A stretch of DNA of 64,000 bases from NCBI GenBank assembly GCA_025991245.1, contig BQMJ01000067.1, positions 62,001-126,000 on the forward strand, in the 5' to 3' direction. The notes under the pieces are model-generated. The model did no database searches. It was not told where the DNA came from and saw only the letters and a list, made by a program, of their open reading frames with translations. This document shows positions 9,989 through 20,912 of the stretch, piece after piece. Made by a program: the position numbers and the translations under genes. Position 1 is the first letter of the stretch. Every line of letters starts with the position of its first letter. The stretch is from Galdieria partita (lineage: Eukaryota > Rhodophyta > Bangiophyceae > Galdieriales > Galdieriaceae).

Positions 9989-11953
9989 ATGGTAACTTAC
10001 AACTTGAAAAAGATACAAATAGTTCCTGGAGCAAAGGAACTCATTGATATTGTGTTGTCTAAAACTCAAAGAAAGACTCCTACTGTTATTCATCGACACT
10101 ATGCTATCACCCGCATTCGTCAGTTTTATATGCGCAAAGTCAAATTTGCTCAACAAACTTTTCACGATAAACTTGCACAAATACTACAAGACTTTCCCAA
10201 AGTTGACGAAATTCATCCGTTTTATGCAGATTTGTTGAATGTGTTGTACGACAGAGACCACTACAAGTTAGCACTTGGCCAGTTATCCAAAGCTAGGAGC
10301 TTGATAGATAATTTAAGCAAAGAATACTTACGTCTATTGAAATACGGTGACTCGTTATATCGTTGTAAGATGTTGAAAAGAGCAGCAGTGGGTAGAATGT
10401 GTACTATTGTGAAGCGATTGGCGTCCTCGTTGGGTTATTTGGAACAAGTGCGACAACATATGGCACGATTACCCAGCGTCGATCCTCATATGCGATGTTT
10501 GATTATTGCAGGCTATCCCAACGTCGGCAAGTCTTCCTTTATGAATCTGATTACTAGAGCCAACGTGGATGTACAACCTTATCCTTTTACTACCAAGTCG
10601 TTGTATGTAGGACATATGGACTATCGTTATTTACGTTGGCAAGTGATCGATACACCAGGCATTTTAGATAAACCATTGGAAGAACGAAACACTATTGAAA
10701 TGCAGTCCATCACTGCATTGGCTCATTTGCGAGCAACGATTTTGTTCTTTTTAGATCCTTCTGAACACTGTGGCTTTAGTTGGGAACAACAGATGGGTTT
10801 ATTTCATTCTTTGGAACCTTTGTTTGTGGAAAAGCCATTGCTCATAGTATGTAACAAGACTGATTTACCTTGGCAGTCGCAAGTAGAAGAAGAATTGAAT
10901 GGATTGGTTCGACAAGAGTCTTCAGATAAAGGATTGGCCGATGGTTGGATGAAAATGTCCACATTGGAAAAGACGGGAGTGATAGAAGTAAGGAATACAG
11001 CTTGTGATTTGTTATTGAATCAACGAGTGGAATCCAAAGTGAAGGGTCCTAGAGCACAAAGTATATTGAATAGACTACATGTTGCCATTCCAGCCACTAT
11101 GAATCATAAGAGTGACAACAACAACGAGGAAGAAGAATGGCCAGTGTTATGTCGTCCACTGATTCCCGATTCGGTATGGAATAAGAAGAAGAAGAGAGAA
11201 GAGAATACAATGTCCATGATGGTGGAAGAAGAAAGTGAGAACAAGATATTGGAAAAGGATCGAGAAATGGCCTATGGAGGTGCTGGAGTTTATTCAAGTG
11301 ATTGGAATAAGCATTATTTATTAAGAGATGAGTCGTGGAAATATGATATTATGCCTGAAATCATAGAAGGACATAATATACTTGACTTTATAGATACGGA
11401 CATAGATGAAAGACTTGCAGCATTGGAAGAAGAAGAGATTGCTAGGGAAGCTATGAATGAGGACGATTCAAGGTTGGAAGAATTAGACAAAGAGAGCCAA
11501 GAGCGCTTACAACGTATTCGAGATAAGAAGACGTTATTGATTCGTGGACGTAGTAAGAGTAGAAATCCGATAGGTGGGAATAAGATGGCCAAAGCACATC
11601 CTAAGAGCAGTGAGGAATGGAGAAAGCAATGGTTAGAAATGGGAATGGACAAAGAAAGAGTAGATTCAATGATCAAACATATTGTAACCCATCGTTCTCA
11701 ATCACGTGAACCTTCTAAGCCTCGTTCTCAAAGTTGTTCCAACCATACTTATCGATGGAATTCAACCAAAGCAGAAAAAGGGTTTCTTAATCATCAACAG
11801 AGACAAAAAGCTTTGCAGTTGGCACATAAAGCTATTCGTGGAATAAGTAAAAAGGAAAGACGCAAAGGAGAAGCTGATAGAACGATATATAATGAACATC
11901 CTAAACATTTATTTTCAGGAAAACGCAAAATGGGTAAAACACAACGAAGATAA
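9989..11953 (+). CDS. NOG1: NOG1 nucleolar GTPase (GTPBP4)
   Basis: NOG1 is an essential GTPase of pre-60S ribosome maturation. The single exon starts at 9989 because the family N-terminus is M-x-x-YN-x-KK-I with KTQRKTPTVIH shortly after; the upstream ATG at 9950 adds non-conserved residues. A helical bundle of about 150 residues (IRQFYMRKVKF, YGDSLYRCKMLKRAA) is followed by the OBG-type G domain: G1 GYPNVGKSS, the effector region QPYPFTTKSL, G3 DTPG, and G4 CNKTDLPW. The C-terminal third is charged and ends with Lys/Arg-rich nucleolar-type sequence (SRSKSRNP, KKERRKGE). Length is about 654 residues, as usual. The stop codon directly abuts the stop codon of the convergent fumarylacetoacetase gene. 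Confidence 0.97.
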   Translation: MVTYNLKKIQIVPGAKELIDIVLSKTQRKTPTVIHRHYAITRIRQFYMRKVKFAQQTFHDKLAQILQDFPKVDEIHPFYADLLNVLYDRDHYKLALGQLSKARSLIDNLSKEYLRLLKYGDSLYRCKMLKRAAVGRMCTIVKRLASSLGYLEQVRQHMARLPSVDPHMRCLIIAGYPNVGKSSFMNLITRANVDVQPYPFTTKSLYVGHMDYRYLRWQVIDTPGILDKPLEERNTIEMQSITALAHLRATILFFLDPSEHCGFSWEQQMGLFHSLEPLFVEKPLLIVCNKTDLPWQSQVEEELNGLVRQESSDKGLADGWMKMSTLEKTGVIEVRNTACDLLLNQRVESKVKGPRAQSILNRLHVAIPATMNHKSDNNNEEEEWPVLCRPLIPDSVWNKKKKREENTMSMMVEEESENKILEKDREMAYGGAGVYSSDWNKHYLLRDESWKYDIMPEIIEGHNILDFIDTDIDERLAALEEEEIAREAMNEDDSRLEELDKESQERLQRIRDKKTLLIRGRSKSRNPIGGNKMAKAHPKSSEEWRKQWLEMGMDKERVDSMIKHIVTHRSQSREPSKPRSQSCSNHTYRWNSTKAEKGFLNHQQRQKALQLAHKAIRGISKKERRKGEADRTIYNEHPKHLFSGKRKMGKTQRR

Positions 11954-13690
11954 TCAAGTCAAAGGACTCGCAGGTAATATCTTTCCATGACAAGAACCAA
12001 ATCCAACTCGAATATTCCTCCAAAGAATGTCATAGAATAGAATAATAAATAAGATGTGCTTACTCCTTTTGACAATATCCATGAATCTCAATTTGATCTC
12101 CATCTTGTAAATAGACTCGCTGTTCTTGAGTTTCTTCCAGTCTTAATGGTTTACTACCACCCCAAGAAAGTTCCAACATGGAACCAAAACTATTTTCTAC
12201 ATTCAATTGAAGAAGAATGAACATCCAATGGATAATATATATATAGACTTACCACTTTTACCACTTATCGTACCAGAAGCCAACAAATCACCTGGTCTCA
12301 AATTACATCCAGTCACAGTATGATGTGCCAATTGTTGTTCCATTGTCCAATAAAGATATCGAAAGTTACTACATTCATTTCATATCAACGAGATGTTTTG
12401 GAATAATCTTTCATTGTCTTACCTTTCACAAATCAATTGTGGTTTTCGCATACTATTTGACTGAATAGATACTGTGAGATGAATATCAAAAGTACTCGCA
12501 TCGGAAGCTATTGCATATTTCTATTTTTGGTATTGTTTCATCATACAAAAAGAATATCATTACCTCGTTCTAAGTATTCCAATACTTTGGGTTCTTGTAT
12601 CGGTGCAGGTACTCTAAAAGGTTCTAAAGCCTCCAAAGGAACTATCCAGGGACTAATACTAGTAGCGAAATTCTTTGCTCCTAATAAACAATCATATGAT
12701 TCATTTCCATGACAAGAAATGATAAACTTACCAAAAGGACCCAAAGGAACATATTCCCAACGTTGAATGTCTCTCGCACTCCAATCGTTCATTAATACCA
12801 TTCCAAAAATATAATCACGAGCTGCTTTGGCTGGAATACTTTCAAACAAAGCATTGCCTTTGCCAACAAAAAAAGCCATTTCCAACTCAAAATCAAGTGC
12901 TCTAAATAACTCATTCAACTTTTCAATAAAGTCAAGCAACGATGAATATTTACTGTGTAGGACCATAGTGGGGAGCTTGTTCTTGATTGCCTTTCAATTG
13001 GCCACAAGGTCTGCGAATATCTTGTCCTGATATAATGATGGAAGAAGACCTTCCATGATAGCTACAATGATATTGTATCTTTGTTAGTCTCTTTGAAGTA
13101 GCCAAAGACAACATACCCTACAGGTAAATGAACCCAATTAGGATTCAATGCATTGTCTGCACCTCTAAACATAGTCCCTACATTGGTTGCGTGTTCTTTT
13201 GATGAATAGAAATCAGTATAGTCACCAATCTTTGCTGGAAGATGCATAGAAACTTGATGCTTCGGAATAAACAACTAATGCAATATAGAACAAGAAGAAA
13301 GAAACAAATAGAGAGCCAAACCAACCTTGGATAATAACGATTGATGACTCTTAATGGATTCACTGGTCTTGCCATATACGACGTCTTGTATATCACTTCT
13401 CAACGCCTTCCAAGCTTTTCGGTCGAGTTCCATAATGGGATTGAAATCAGAGCCTTGAAAGTACTAGAGCATATCAATACTATTTCAACTCTAGTTATTC
13501 ACATTACTTCGGAAGAAAGACTTGAAAGGAAGCCTTGATTAGCTGCTTCTCGTAGGTCAAGAACATAATCTCCAATAGCCACACCCAAACGCTTATCTAA
13601 GGATGAAGTCTGAAAAACGCCATAAGGTAGATTATGTATACTAAAGTCTGAATCTTCAGGAACATATACTATGGGTGTCATAGGTTGCAT
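11954..13690 (-). CDS. FAH: Fumarylacetoacetase
   Basis: Last enzyme of tyrosine breakdown, hydrolysing fumarylacetoacetate to fumarate and acetoacetate. The N-terminal SH3-like domain begins [15 protein letters not shown], a hallmark of the family. The catalytic domain spreads over several small exons: [15 protein letters not shown] with the metal-site Asp and catalytic His, [12 protein letters not shown], the metal ligands in [13 protein letters not shown], and [21 protein letters not shown]. The gene ends with [13 protein letters not shown] after a last intron. All junctions that I checked keep frame with introns of about 45 to 55 bp. I take the start at 13690 (MQPMTP); an upstream ATG at 13741 would sit 2 bp from the start of the divergent cyclin gene and adds unconserved residues. 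The stop (11954-11956) abuts the NOG1 stop. Confidence 0.95.
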
Positions 13691-13743
13691 GGCTGTGCAG
13701 CCAATCCAACAAAGGAAGAGATGGACAAAGCAATGGGACAACT

Positions 13744-14682
13744 ATGGTTCGAGTAGTAAGGAATCCTTATTATTTATCCGATGAACAAGCCACAGCAACA
13801 CCTTCAAGACAAGATAATATAACAGAAACTCAAGAGTTTATTCAAAGAGCATATGGTTGTGAAATGATTCAAGAATGTGGTATCTTATTGAGACTTTCTC
13901 AAGTGGTGATGGCTACCGGTCAAGTATTCTTTCATCGCTTTTATCATCGTTGTTCACTTGCCAAGTACAATCACGTTTGGATGGCTGCTGCTTCTTTATT
14001 TTTGGCTTGTAAAGTGGAAGAACAGTTGAGAAGGTTACGAGAAGTAGTTAGTGTAGTGTATTATTGTTTTACCAAAAGAGAAACGGGAGTAGGTAAACTG
14101 TTGGATATTTACAGTGCACAAGGATATGAATGGAAGATGGAAGTTGTGAAAGCAGAAAGATTCTTATTAAAAGAATTAGGTTTTCACACAGGAGTGGAAC
14201 ATCCACACAAGTTTATTTTGGTATATTTAAATACTTTGAAAAGTCATTCTGGGATAGATGCACAGCAGAACCTCTTATGGAAGTCATTTTTACAACGTTC
14301 TTGGAATTATGCCAATGATATGTTACGTACCGATTTGTGTTGTCGAGTACCCCCCGAGTATATAGCTTGTGGTTGTATTTATTTAGCTGCAAGAGATTGT
14401 GAGATACCTTTACCTGAAGAAAGAATACAGTGGTGGCAAGTATTTGAAGTGAATATGGAAGGAATTCAGTTGGTTGAAAATACTGCAAAGAGAATATATC
14501 AAATGGAAAAACTTGCTGGACAATATATGGATTGGACTAGAAGAGAAACTTTGATGAGAGTTGAACAAACTACGAAAGATGTCCATCGTGAAGAATATAA
14601 AAGAAACAATGAAGACCCAATGACACGATCTTATTCTAGTCAACGACGCTCTTCAAGTAACAGAAAACACAACTCTAGATAG
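13744..14682 (+). CDS. Cyclin L-type transcription/splicing cyclin
   Basis: Single-exon cyclin of 312 residues. Cyclin fold 1 holds GCEMIQECGILLRLSQVVMA, TGQVFFHRFYH and the helix AAASLFLACKVEEQLRRLRE. A second fold follows with KAERFLLKELGF, EHPHKFILVYL and CGCIYLAARDCEIPLP. This arrangement, with the ILLRLPQ-like helix and the HPHK motif, is that of cyclin L, partner of CDK11 in RNA polymerase II transcription and splicing. The tail has a short Arg/Ser stretch (SSQRRSSSNRK), a weak echo of the RS domain of animal and plant cyclin L. Cyclins K and T are less likely. The start is 53 bp from the divergent FAH start, so the two share a promoter. Confidence 0.9.
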   Translation: MVRVVRNPYYLSDEQATATPSRQDNITETQEFIQRAYGCEMIQECGILLRLSQVVMATGQVFFHRFYHRCSLAKYNHVWMAAASLFLACKVEEQLRRLREVVSVVYYCFTKRETGVGKLLDIYSAQGYEWKMEVVKAERFLLKELGFHTGVEHPHKFILVYLNTLKSHSGIDAQQNLLWKSFLQRSWNYANDMLRTDLCCRVPPEYIACGCIYLAARDCEIPLPEERIQWWQVFEVNMEGIQLVENTAKRIYQMEKLAGQYMDWTRRETLMRVEQTTKDVHREEYKRNNEDPMTRSYSSQRRSSSNRKHNSR

Positions 14683-14940
14683 AATGAATAACTTTAAAAG
14701 TCTCTCATAGAAAGGAGACCTTATTATAAAACAACTAAAAGATATATAAAATGCTCAAGTAATATCAAAAGAATTGCTCTACACAAACCTACGCTATCCA
14801 AAATATCATTTTCCAAACACATTTTGTTGGACAATCATACATTTCCCATCACCCTGAAAGTTGTTCCTTCCCAGATATGTAAAAATATACTTATCTACGC
14901 CATACAAGTATATGCACAATATATGAATAAGAAAAGCATC

Positions 14941-16377
14941 TTATTCTAAGAAATGGTCCTTCAGTTGGGCATTCCTTATCATATCTTCATGTTGTGCTCT
15001 ACAGAAAACGTCACTATCATGAAAACGACTTGTACATCGTCTATTCGATGAATCCATATCTGTAATGTTCTCAGAAACTGGAAAGAAACGTGAACGACGA
15101 TTGAAACGATGATCCCCTGAAGAATTAGCTTCCTCATGCAAAGTCTTACCCAATAAATCCAATTCTTCCATTTCAGAGGCACAGTGTTCAATATCCCAAG
15201 GCTCACCACATTGTTCAACACTATGACTCGTTAAAAAAGGAGAAACCCATGCACTGGTCGGAGCCAAAGGATCCAACGGACCACTAGCTGAAGAACCTAT
15301 TGATGACGAGACTGAAGGAGAACCTACAGGAGGAACCTCCGAGGCATTTGTTGATATGGAAAAATCTGTCAACCAGGCATCTTGTTCTCTCCTCAATAAC
15401 TTGGGATTCTTAGTAGAATAGCCCAAAACAGGATGACTTCCCTCCCAAGTTCCTTCTAGTTTCTGCAACGAATCTTTCCCATTCGAAGTATTACTATGAT
15501 TTGTGTTGGATGCTTTTTTACAACTTTGAGCAACTTGCATGACTGCATTCAAAGCAACTGAAGGCGATTGACTCGCTATAACTGCACGAAGGGATTGCGC
15601 TTCCTCAAAAGTTATATATGGAAGAATAGCTTCAAATGCAGCGGTCGTTGCTCTAGATATGGCAGCTGATTTTTCTAATATGGGTTGTTCACTTTCATGA
15701 GAGTCCGCTCCTGTAGTGTGTCTTTGCAAACGAAAGTTACTTGTGTCATTATGTGAAATAGTATTTTCGGTCAGTGAAGAAGACATAGGCACAGTTGACT
15801 GACTTTCTAAATGCTTGGCTAAATAACGACTATCTCTTATCTTCATACGACCTGATGCATAATTCTCTGCTATCCTTTGTGTTCTTTGCTGTCCTGTGTA
15901 CATGGAACGGTCATCCTTGTGAACATAATGTTGCTCAGCCATCTCATACAAGTCTGACACAGAAGTTATTGTTCTTGCACAAGTAGCACTGCATTTCTTC
16001 CACAAACGAAACGAAGGCCTATACACAACACTATAACGTGTAAAACTCCACGCCGAGTTTTTGGAAGACCCTTCTCTATTATTCCCCCTTCCATACATAG
16101 CACTAGAAGCAGACTCTGACCAAGGACGTTGCTTGATAAACTGCCAATCTTTCGTTGACCCTCGACCACAAGAGGAGGTTGAAGTGGTGTCGAAACATTT
16201 TTCACTGCTGGTTTTGTCGTAATGACTTACAAAGGCCGCCGTTGATACCCTTTGTTGGTACTCGAAACTTTTCAAGGCCTTTGAGGCTATGCTGCTACCC
16301 AACGCTCTTTCTTCTGCCCCGTAGCTATCCGTTATATATGCACTCTCGTTTCCTTTTATATCGTCGTTAAAACTCAT
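14941..16377 (-). CDS. Orphan serine-rich protein, unknown function
   Basis: I do not recognise this protein. A single intact frame of 478 residues runs from ATG 16377 (MSFNDDIKG); another ATG lies 9 bases upstream at 16386. Composition is rich in Ser, Thr and charged residues and looks mostly disordered. A short predicted helical segment lies in the middle (FEAILPYITFEEAQSLRAVI, then ALNAVMQVAQSC), and a low-complexity Ser/Pro region follows (VGSPSVSSSIGSS). No transmembrane segment or signal peptide is evident. Frame length and codon use like those of neighbours argue that it is real. It is probably lineage-specific. Confidence 0.75.
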   Translation of the reverse strand: MSFNDDIKGNESAYITDSYGAEERALGSSIASKALKSFEYQQRVSTAAFVSHYDKTSSEKCFDTTSTSSCGRGSTKDWQFIKQRPWSESASSAMYGRGNNREGSSKNSAWSFTRYSVVYRPSFRLWKKCSATCARTITSVSDLYEMAEQHYVHKDDRSMYTGQQRTQRIAENYASGRMKIRDSRYLAKHLESQSTVPMSSSLTENTISHNDTSNFRLQRHTTGADSHESEQPILEKSAAISRATTAAFEAILPYITFEEAQSLRAVIASQSPSVALNAVMQVAQSCKKASNTNHSNTSNGKDSLQKLEGTWEGSHPVLGYSTKNPKLLRREQDAWLTDFSISTNASEVPPVGSPSVSSSIGSSASGPLDPLAPTSAWVSPFLTSHSVEQCGEPWDIEHCASEMEELDLLGKTLHEEANSSGDHRFNRRSRFFPVSENITDMDSSNRRCTSRFHDSDVFCRAQHEDMIRNAQLKDHFLE

Positions 16378-16386
16378 CAGTATCAC

Positions 16387-16816
16387 TCCAATCCAAAGCT
16401 TCGGACATGCTCCGAGAACAGCAACCCTGTGTTACAAAACGAAAACCGATATTTGTGTATATATGTATATCCTTGAACTTTCTATTGTACTTTTCAACAA
16501 CTCACGACACGATACTTCAAGGGGTTCTGGCTGATATGAAAACAACAAGTCAACCAATTTGTTGTGGCAACTTGAAAAATAAGCAATAAATAATAACCCC
16601 TATACAAAACTTGGAAACGACGAATATTTTCTATGAAGACACAAAGTGAAAAGCCTAATCCTAACCAACCCCTCCCAAAATGGAAAATGTTGTTCTTTAT
16701 TTAGGCGGGCAATTGGGACATTTTTTCTTCGAAAAACAATCAACGGCTGTCCAATGGTCGATGCATTTGTGGATTCTCTAGAGAATGTCGTGTATGGGCC
16801 ATTATTTCCGACTTGA
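16387..16816. other. Intergenic region without a supported gene
   Basis: This stretch separates the orphan gene starting at 16377 (minus) from the end of the OMA1 gene (minus) at 16817. It should hold the orphan's promoter and the 3' region of OMA1. Short frames of 60 to 85 codons exist on both strands but none shows a motif or splice pattern that I trust. Confidence 0.5.
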
Positions 16817-18253
16817 CTATGCAAAGCCTTCACGTCCAAACCACGATGAAAAATCATCCAATCTTTTTCGTTTTTTAGGCTTTAAGGGACATTTTTCCTC
16901 ATACTCGGGTAATACTTGTGGAAGCCAAGACTGTAATCTTTCAACGCGATGTTTATCTGCAGGATGCGTAGAAAGATATTCTGGAGGACTGTGAACATTT
17001 CGTTTTGCTAGTCTTTCAAATACGTGTGGTGCCTCTCTGGGGTCTAATAAAACAAACCATATGTAAATACAACACATATCAAAGGTGGAACAACACCACT
17101 TACCATAACATGCTTTGGCCATCAAACTTGTGCAAAGAAAAGAAATATTCAAATGGAATGTATCACAGATAAAGATGCACTTACTGCAAACCGATATAAT
17201 CAGCTTCCGTTTCCAACTTTCTAGAAAATGGTAAATTGGCAAGAATGTTGATCATGAAAGAATTGAGAGCATGAGTATTCACAAACTGAATGATGGTCGT
17301 GGATGTCATCAAACTCTAGAAAAGACGCTAGTTACTTACGATATTGATAATAAATTGCAGAATAAATAAAACTTTCATAAACGCTAGTTTCTCTGCACCA
17401 TGGCGTGCTACAGCATGTCCTATTTCATGAGCCAATACCGAAGCCAACGCATCATCAGTAGGAGTGATAGGTAATAATCCCGTATAAACAACCACCTTTC
17501 CACCAGGAAGACAAAAAGCGTTGGCAACTGGTTTATCAATGACAACAAATTCCCAATGAAAGTCTTTTTGATCGGCCACCTTTGCAAGTCTCTGACCAAT
17601 ACGTAGTATTCTCAAAGAAAGTGGATGCGAAGAAGGAACAACGTGACTGGCTTCCATAGCCAATACTTTACGAAACTGTTGTGTTCCAAGACTGACTTCT
17701 TGATTGCGAGTTAAGTCTATCATTCTTCTTCTTCCAGTATAAGGAGCATAATCAAGATGAATATAGTAATAAACACCACAGCCACCAAAGATAATACCCT
17801 CACAACAGTTATATATTAGAAGAAAGCATTCAGCACATATTCGAAACTTACGAATACCGCTAAACCTCTTGGACTCCACCATCTATCCCAAAAGTTCTCT
17901 CTTCTGCCTCCAAAGTGAATATACTCATCTTGACGTGGTTTCAGGAAATACTGTCGATGTGGAATATTGGCTACTTTTCTCAATCCCTTATCCACGTTGT
18001 ACAATGAGTGAATATGATGATTGCAGTTCACAGTTGATGATGACACATAAATACTATTAGAGTAACGTTGGCTACCCAACAGTAGCGATGAAGAAGAGTT
18101 TTTCGACAACTGAAGATAGTCAGTATGCCAACGAGACCATAACCCATGGAAAGTATTTGAATGAGAAGAAGGTTTGGTCTTTGAAGCCTTGCCAACTACC
18201 GACTGTCGAATAGAAACGATGTCTTTCCAACAACTTTCAAGCAATCGGTTCAT
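16817..18253 (-). CDS. OMA1: OMA1-like mitochondrial M48 metalloprotease
   Basis: OMA1 is a stress-activated zinc protease of the mitochondrial inner membrane that cuts OPA1-type dynamins. The N-terminal 100 residues are Ser/Arg-rich and fit a presequence. One membrane helix follows (GIIFGGCGVYYYI). The M48 domain has NAFCLPGGKVVVYTG, the zinc helix HEIGHAVARH, and the third ligand in ETEADYIGL, then the conserved tail MAKACYDPREAP and STHPADKHR. The gene has five exons. One intron between the zinc helix and the ETEAD motif has two usable acceptors, giving introns of 24 or 54 bp, both in frame; the 54-bp form fits the size of other introns here. The start is divergent from the small gene at 18328 with 74 bp between start codons. 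Confidence 0.92.
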
Positions 18254-18327
18254 CACTTGAAGTGATCATTCGTCCATTTGGAAAATATTCTTTTCATTGT
18301 TCTTCTTTTCCTTACAAGTCCAAAGTA

Positions 18328-18913
18328 TGGCCAAAAGTAAACGCAGTAAAATCAAACAAGCTAATCGTGCAGTTGCCAGAGAAACTCTAAAACGCCTAGA
18401 ATGGGAAAGACTTGAAGCTGTTTGCCTTTCTCTTCATAAGATTGCTGGTTTTTCCCAATCCTTTTCAGCAACGACAGGTATATATAGTATGGATACAACT
18501 TGGTCCCATTGTTCAAAGTGTAACTAGATAAGAAGAAGAGGAAGATAGAACATCGTGGATTTGAACCCATAACGACTTATGTACCTACGCCCAGTAGACC
18601 AAAGAAGTTTGCAGTTCATCAGCTAGTCAATGGTCATTATATACAAAGAGACCCCCATACTCTCATAAGAGAAGAGGAAGAAGAAAGGAATCAAAAGTTT
18701 CAACGAAATAATCTTTTTTATGAAGACACAACGAAAGGAACAGAGAGAGTTTCCTCACAAGGTATGATGGAAGTCGATTATATTCGAGCCAACAACGAGT
18801 TGAGGCATAAGAAGAGCAAAACTTGCCACCGAAGAAGACAAAGTTGGGCTATTCAAAAGAAGAGAAATACAAAGCACCCTCATAATAAGAATATTAGAAG
18901 AATGGCATTTTGA
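18328..18913 (+). CDS. Small basic nuclear-type protein, possibly LLPH-related
   Basis: Two exons joined by a 50-bp intron (GTATATAT donor, AACTAG acceptor) encode about 178 residues. The first residues MAKSKRSKIKQANRAVARE resemble the N-terminus of LLPH/YBL028C proteins, which start MAKSLRSK and act in the nucleolus on ribosome assembly. The rest is rich in Lys, Arg and Glu, with a conserved-looking GFEPITTYVPTPSRPKKF and a basic end (KKRNTKHPHNKNIRRMAF). The family link rests on the short N-terminal match plus composition, so it is tentative. The 74-bp gap to the divergent OMA1 start implies a shared promoter. Confidence 0.6.
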
Positions 18914-18943
18914 ATACAACGACTTTCACAAAAGTTTCATATT

Positions 18944-19973
<1,030 letters not shown>

Positions 19974-19991
19974 TTCTCTCTTCTTTCCCAA

Positions 19992-20912
19992 ATGGCTTTT
20001 CAAAGCGTTCGAGGACGACAAAATTTTCCAAAAAGACTGAACCGAAAAACAACTATTGGAGGATATGAAGAAGGAATTCATTGGACTAGAAGAATATTTC
20101 ACGCTAGTAATGGAATATTAGCCTGGGTTCTTTTTGACCATGGTAGAAACAAAGCCTTGTTTCAAAAGGTGGTTTGGGTAAGTTATCATATCCATAAGTT
20201 GGATTGAGGTTGTATATTGTATGTGATAGATTTTGTTATTATCATTGATATTTTTGGAAAGTCTTCGGTTGCATAGTGTGTATATCAATCAGTTGGCAAG
20301 TCGTCTATTTTATCCCATCATGAGAAAGAACGAAACGAAAAGGTTGAGTGGAATGGGCTATTATCTTGCAGGCATCTTATTTGCTTCTTATTTTGAGTCA
20401 CCGATTGTATTTGAAATTGCTATTCTACACTTGGCAATAGGTGATCCAGTTGCTGCCATTTTTGGTTTGTTATTTTGTTGTCCAAAGAGGTGAATATAGA
20501 AATTGAGAAATTGGCTTCTCCATATGACTCCTAATCATAGACCTCATTGGGTACTGAAAAGTGGAAAGAATGTATCGGGTTTATTGGCTTGTTGGTTGAT
20601 ATGTATGTTGAGTACTTTAAGTTATTTATATTTGCAAGGAATGAGAGGATTGGGCTTTTGGTTGATTTCCATCTTGTCCAGTTTAGTGACTGCTCTAGTT
20701 GAAAGTTGTACTCCCACTCCACAATATATACTTCCATTCTTTCCTTCCTCCTTCTTTCCTATTGGATTGGATGACAATCTGGTAAGATAAAAACTTTCTT
20801 TGTTATCCCATGACTGACTATGGGTTACTAGTTGATACCTCTTATTACATCCATCGTTGTTCATAGAATGTTACTTTATCTTCCATTTGATTATATTTGT
20901 TCGAATGAGTAA
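19992..20912 (+). CDS. CTP-dependent lipid kinase relative (DGK1/phytol/dolichol kinase family)
   Basis: Polytopic membrane protein of about 250 residues in four exons. The order of motifs matches the SEC59/DGK1/VTE5 family, which phosphorylates polyprenols, phytol or diacylglycerol with CTP: RRIFHASNGILAW near the N-terminus, GDPVAAIFG in a helix, then GKNVSGLLA, a hydrophobic region, ALVESCTPTPQ, and DDNLLIPL formed across the last splice junction. Membrane segments alternate with these motifs. The N-terminal part starts very close to the divergent adenylate kinase gene. The substrate cannot be decided from the sequence; in an alga, phytol or diacylglycerol kinase is plausible. The stop codon at 20910-20912 abuts the stop of the convergent gene. 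Confidence 0.75.

Noticed and set aside
13691-13741. Upstream ATG for fumarylacetoacetase
   Set aside because: The conserved N-terminus begins at 13690 and the extra part would end 2 bp from the divergent cyclin start.
16600-16857. 85-codon minus-strand frame downstream of OMA1
   Set aside because: Overlaps the OMA1 end in another frame and shows no family feature.
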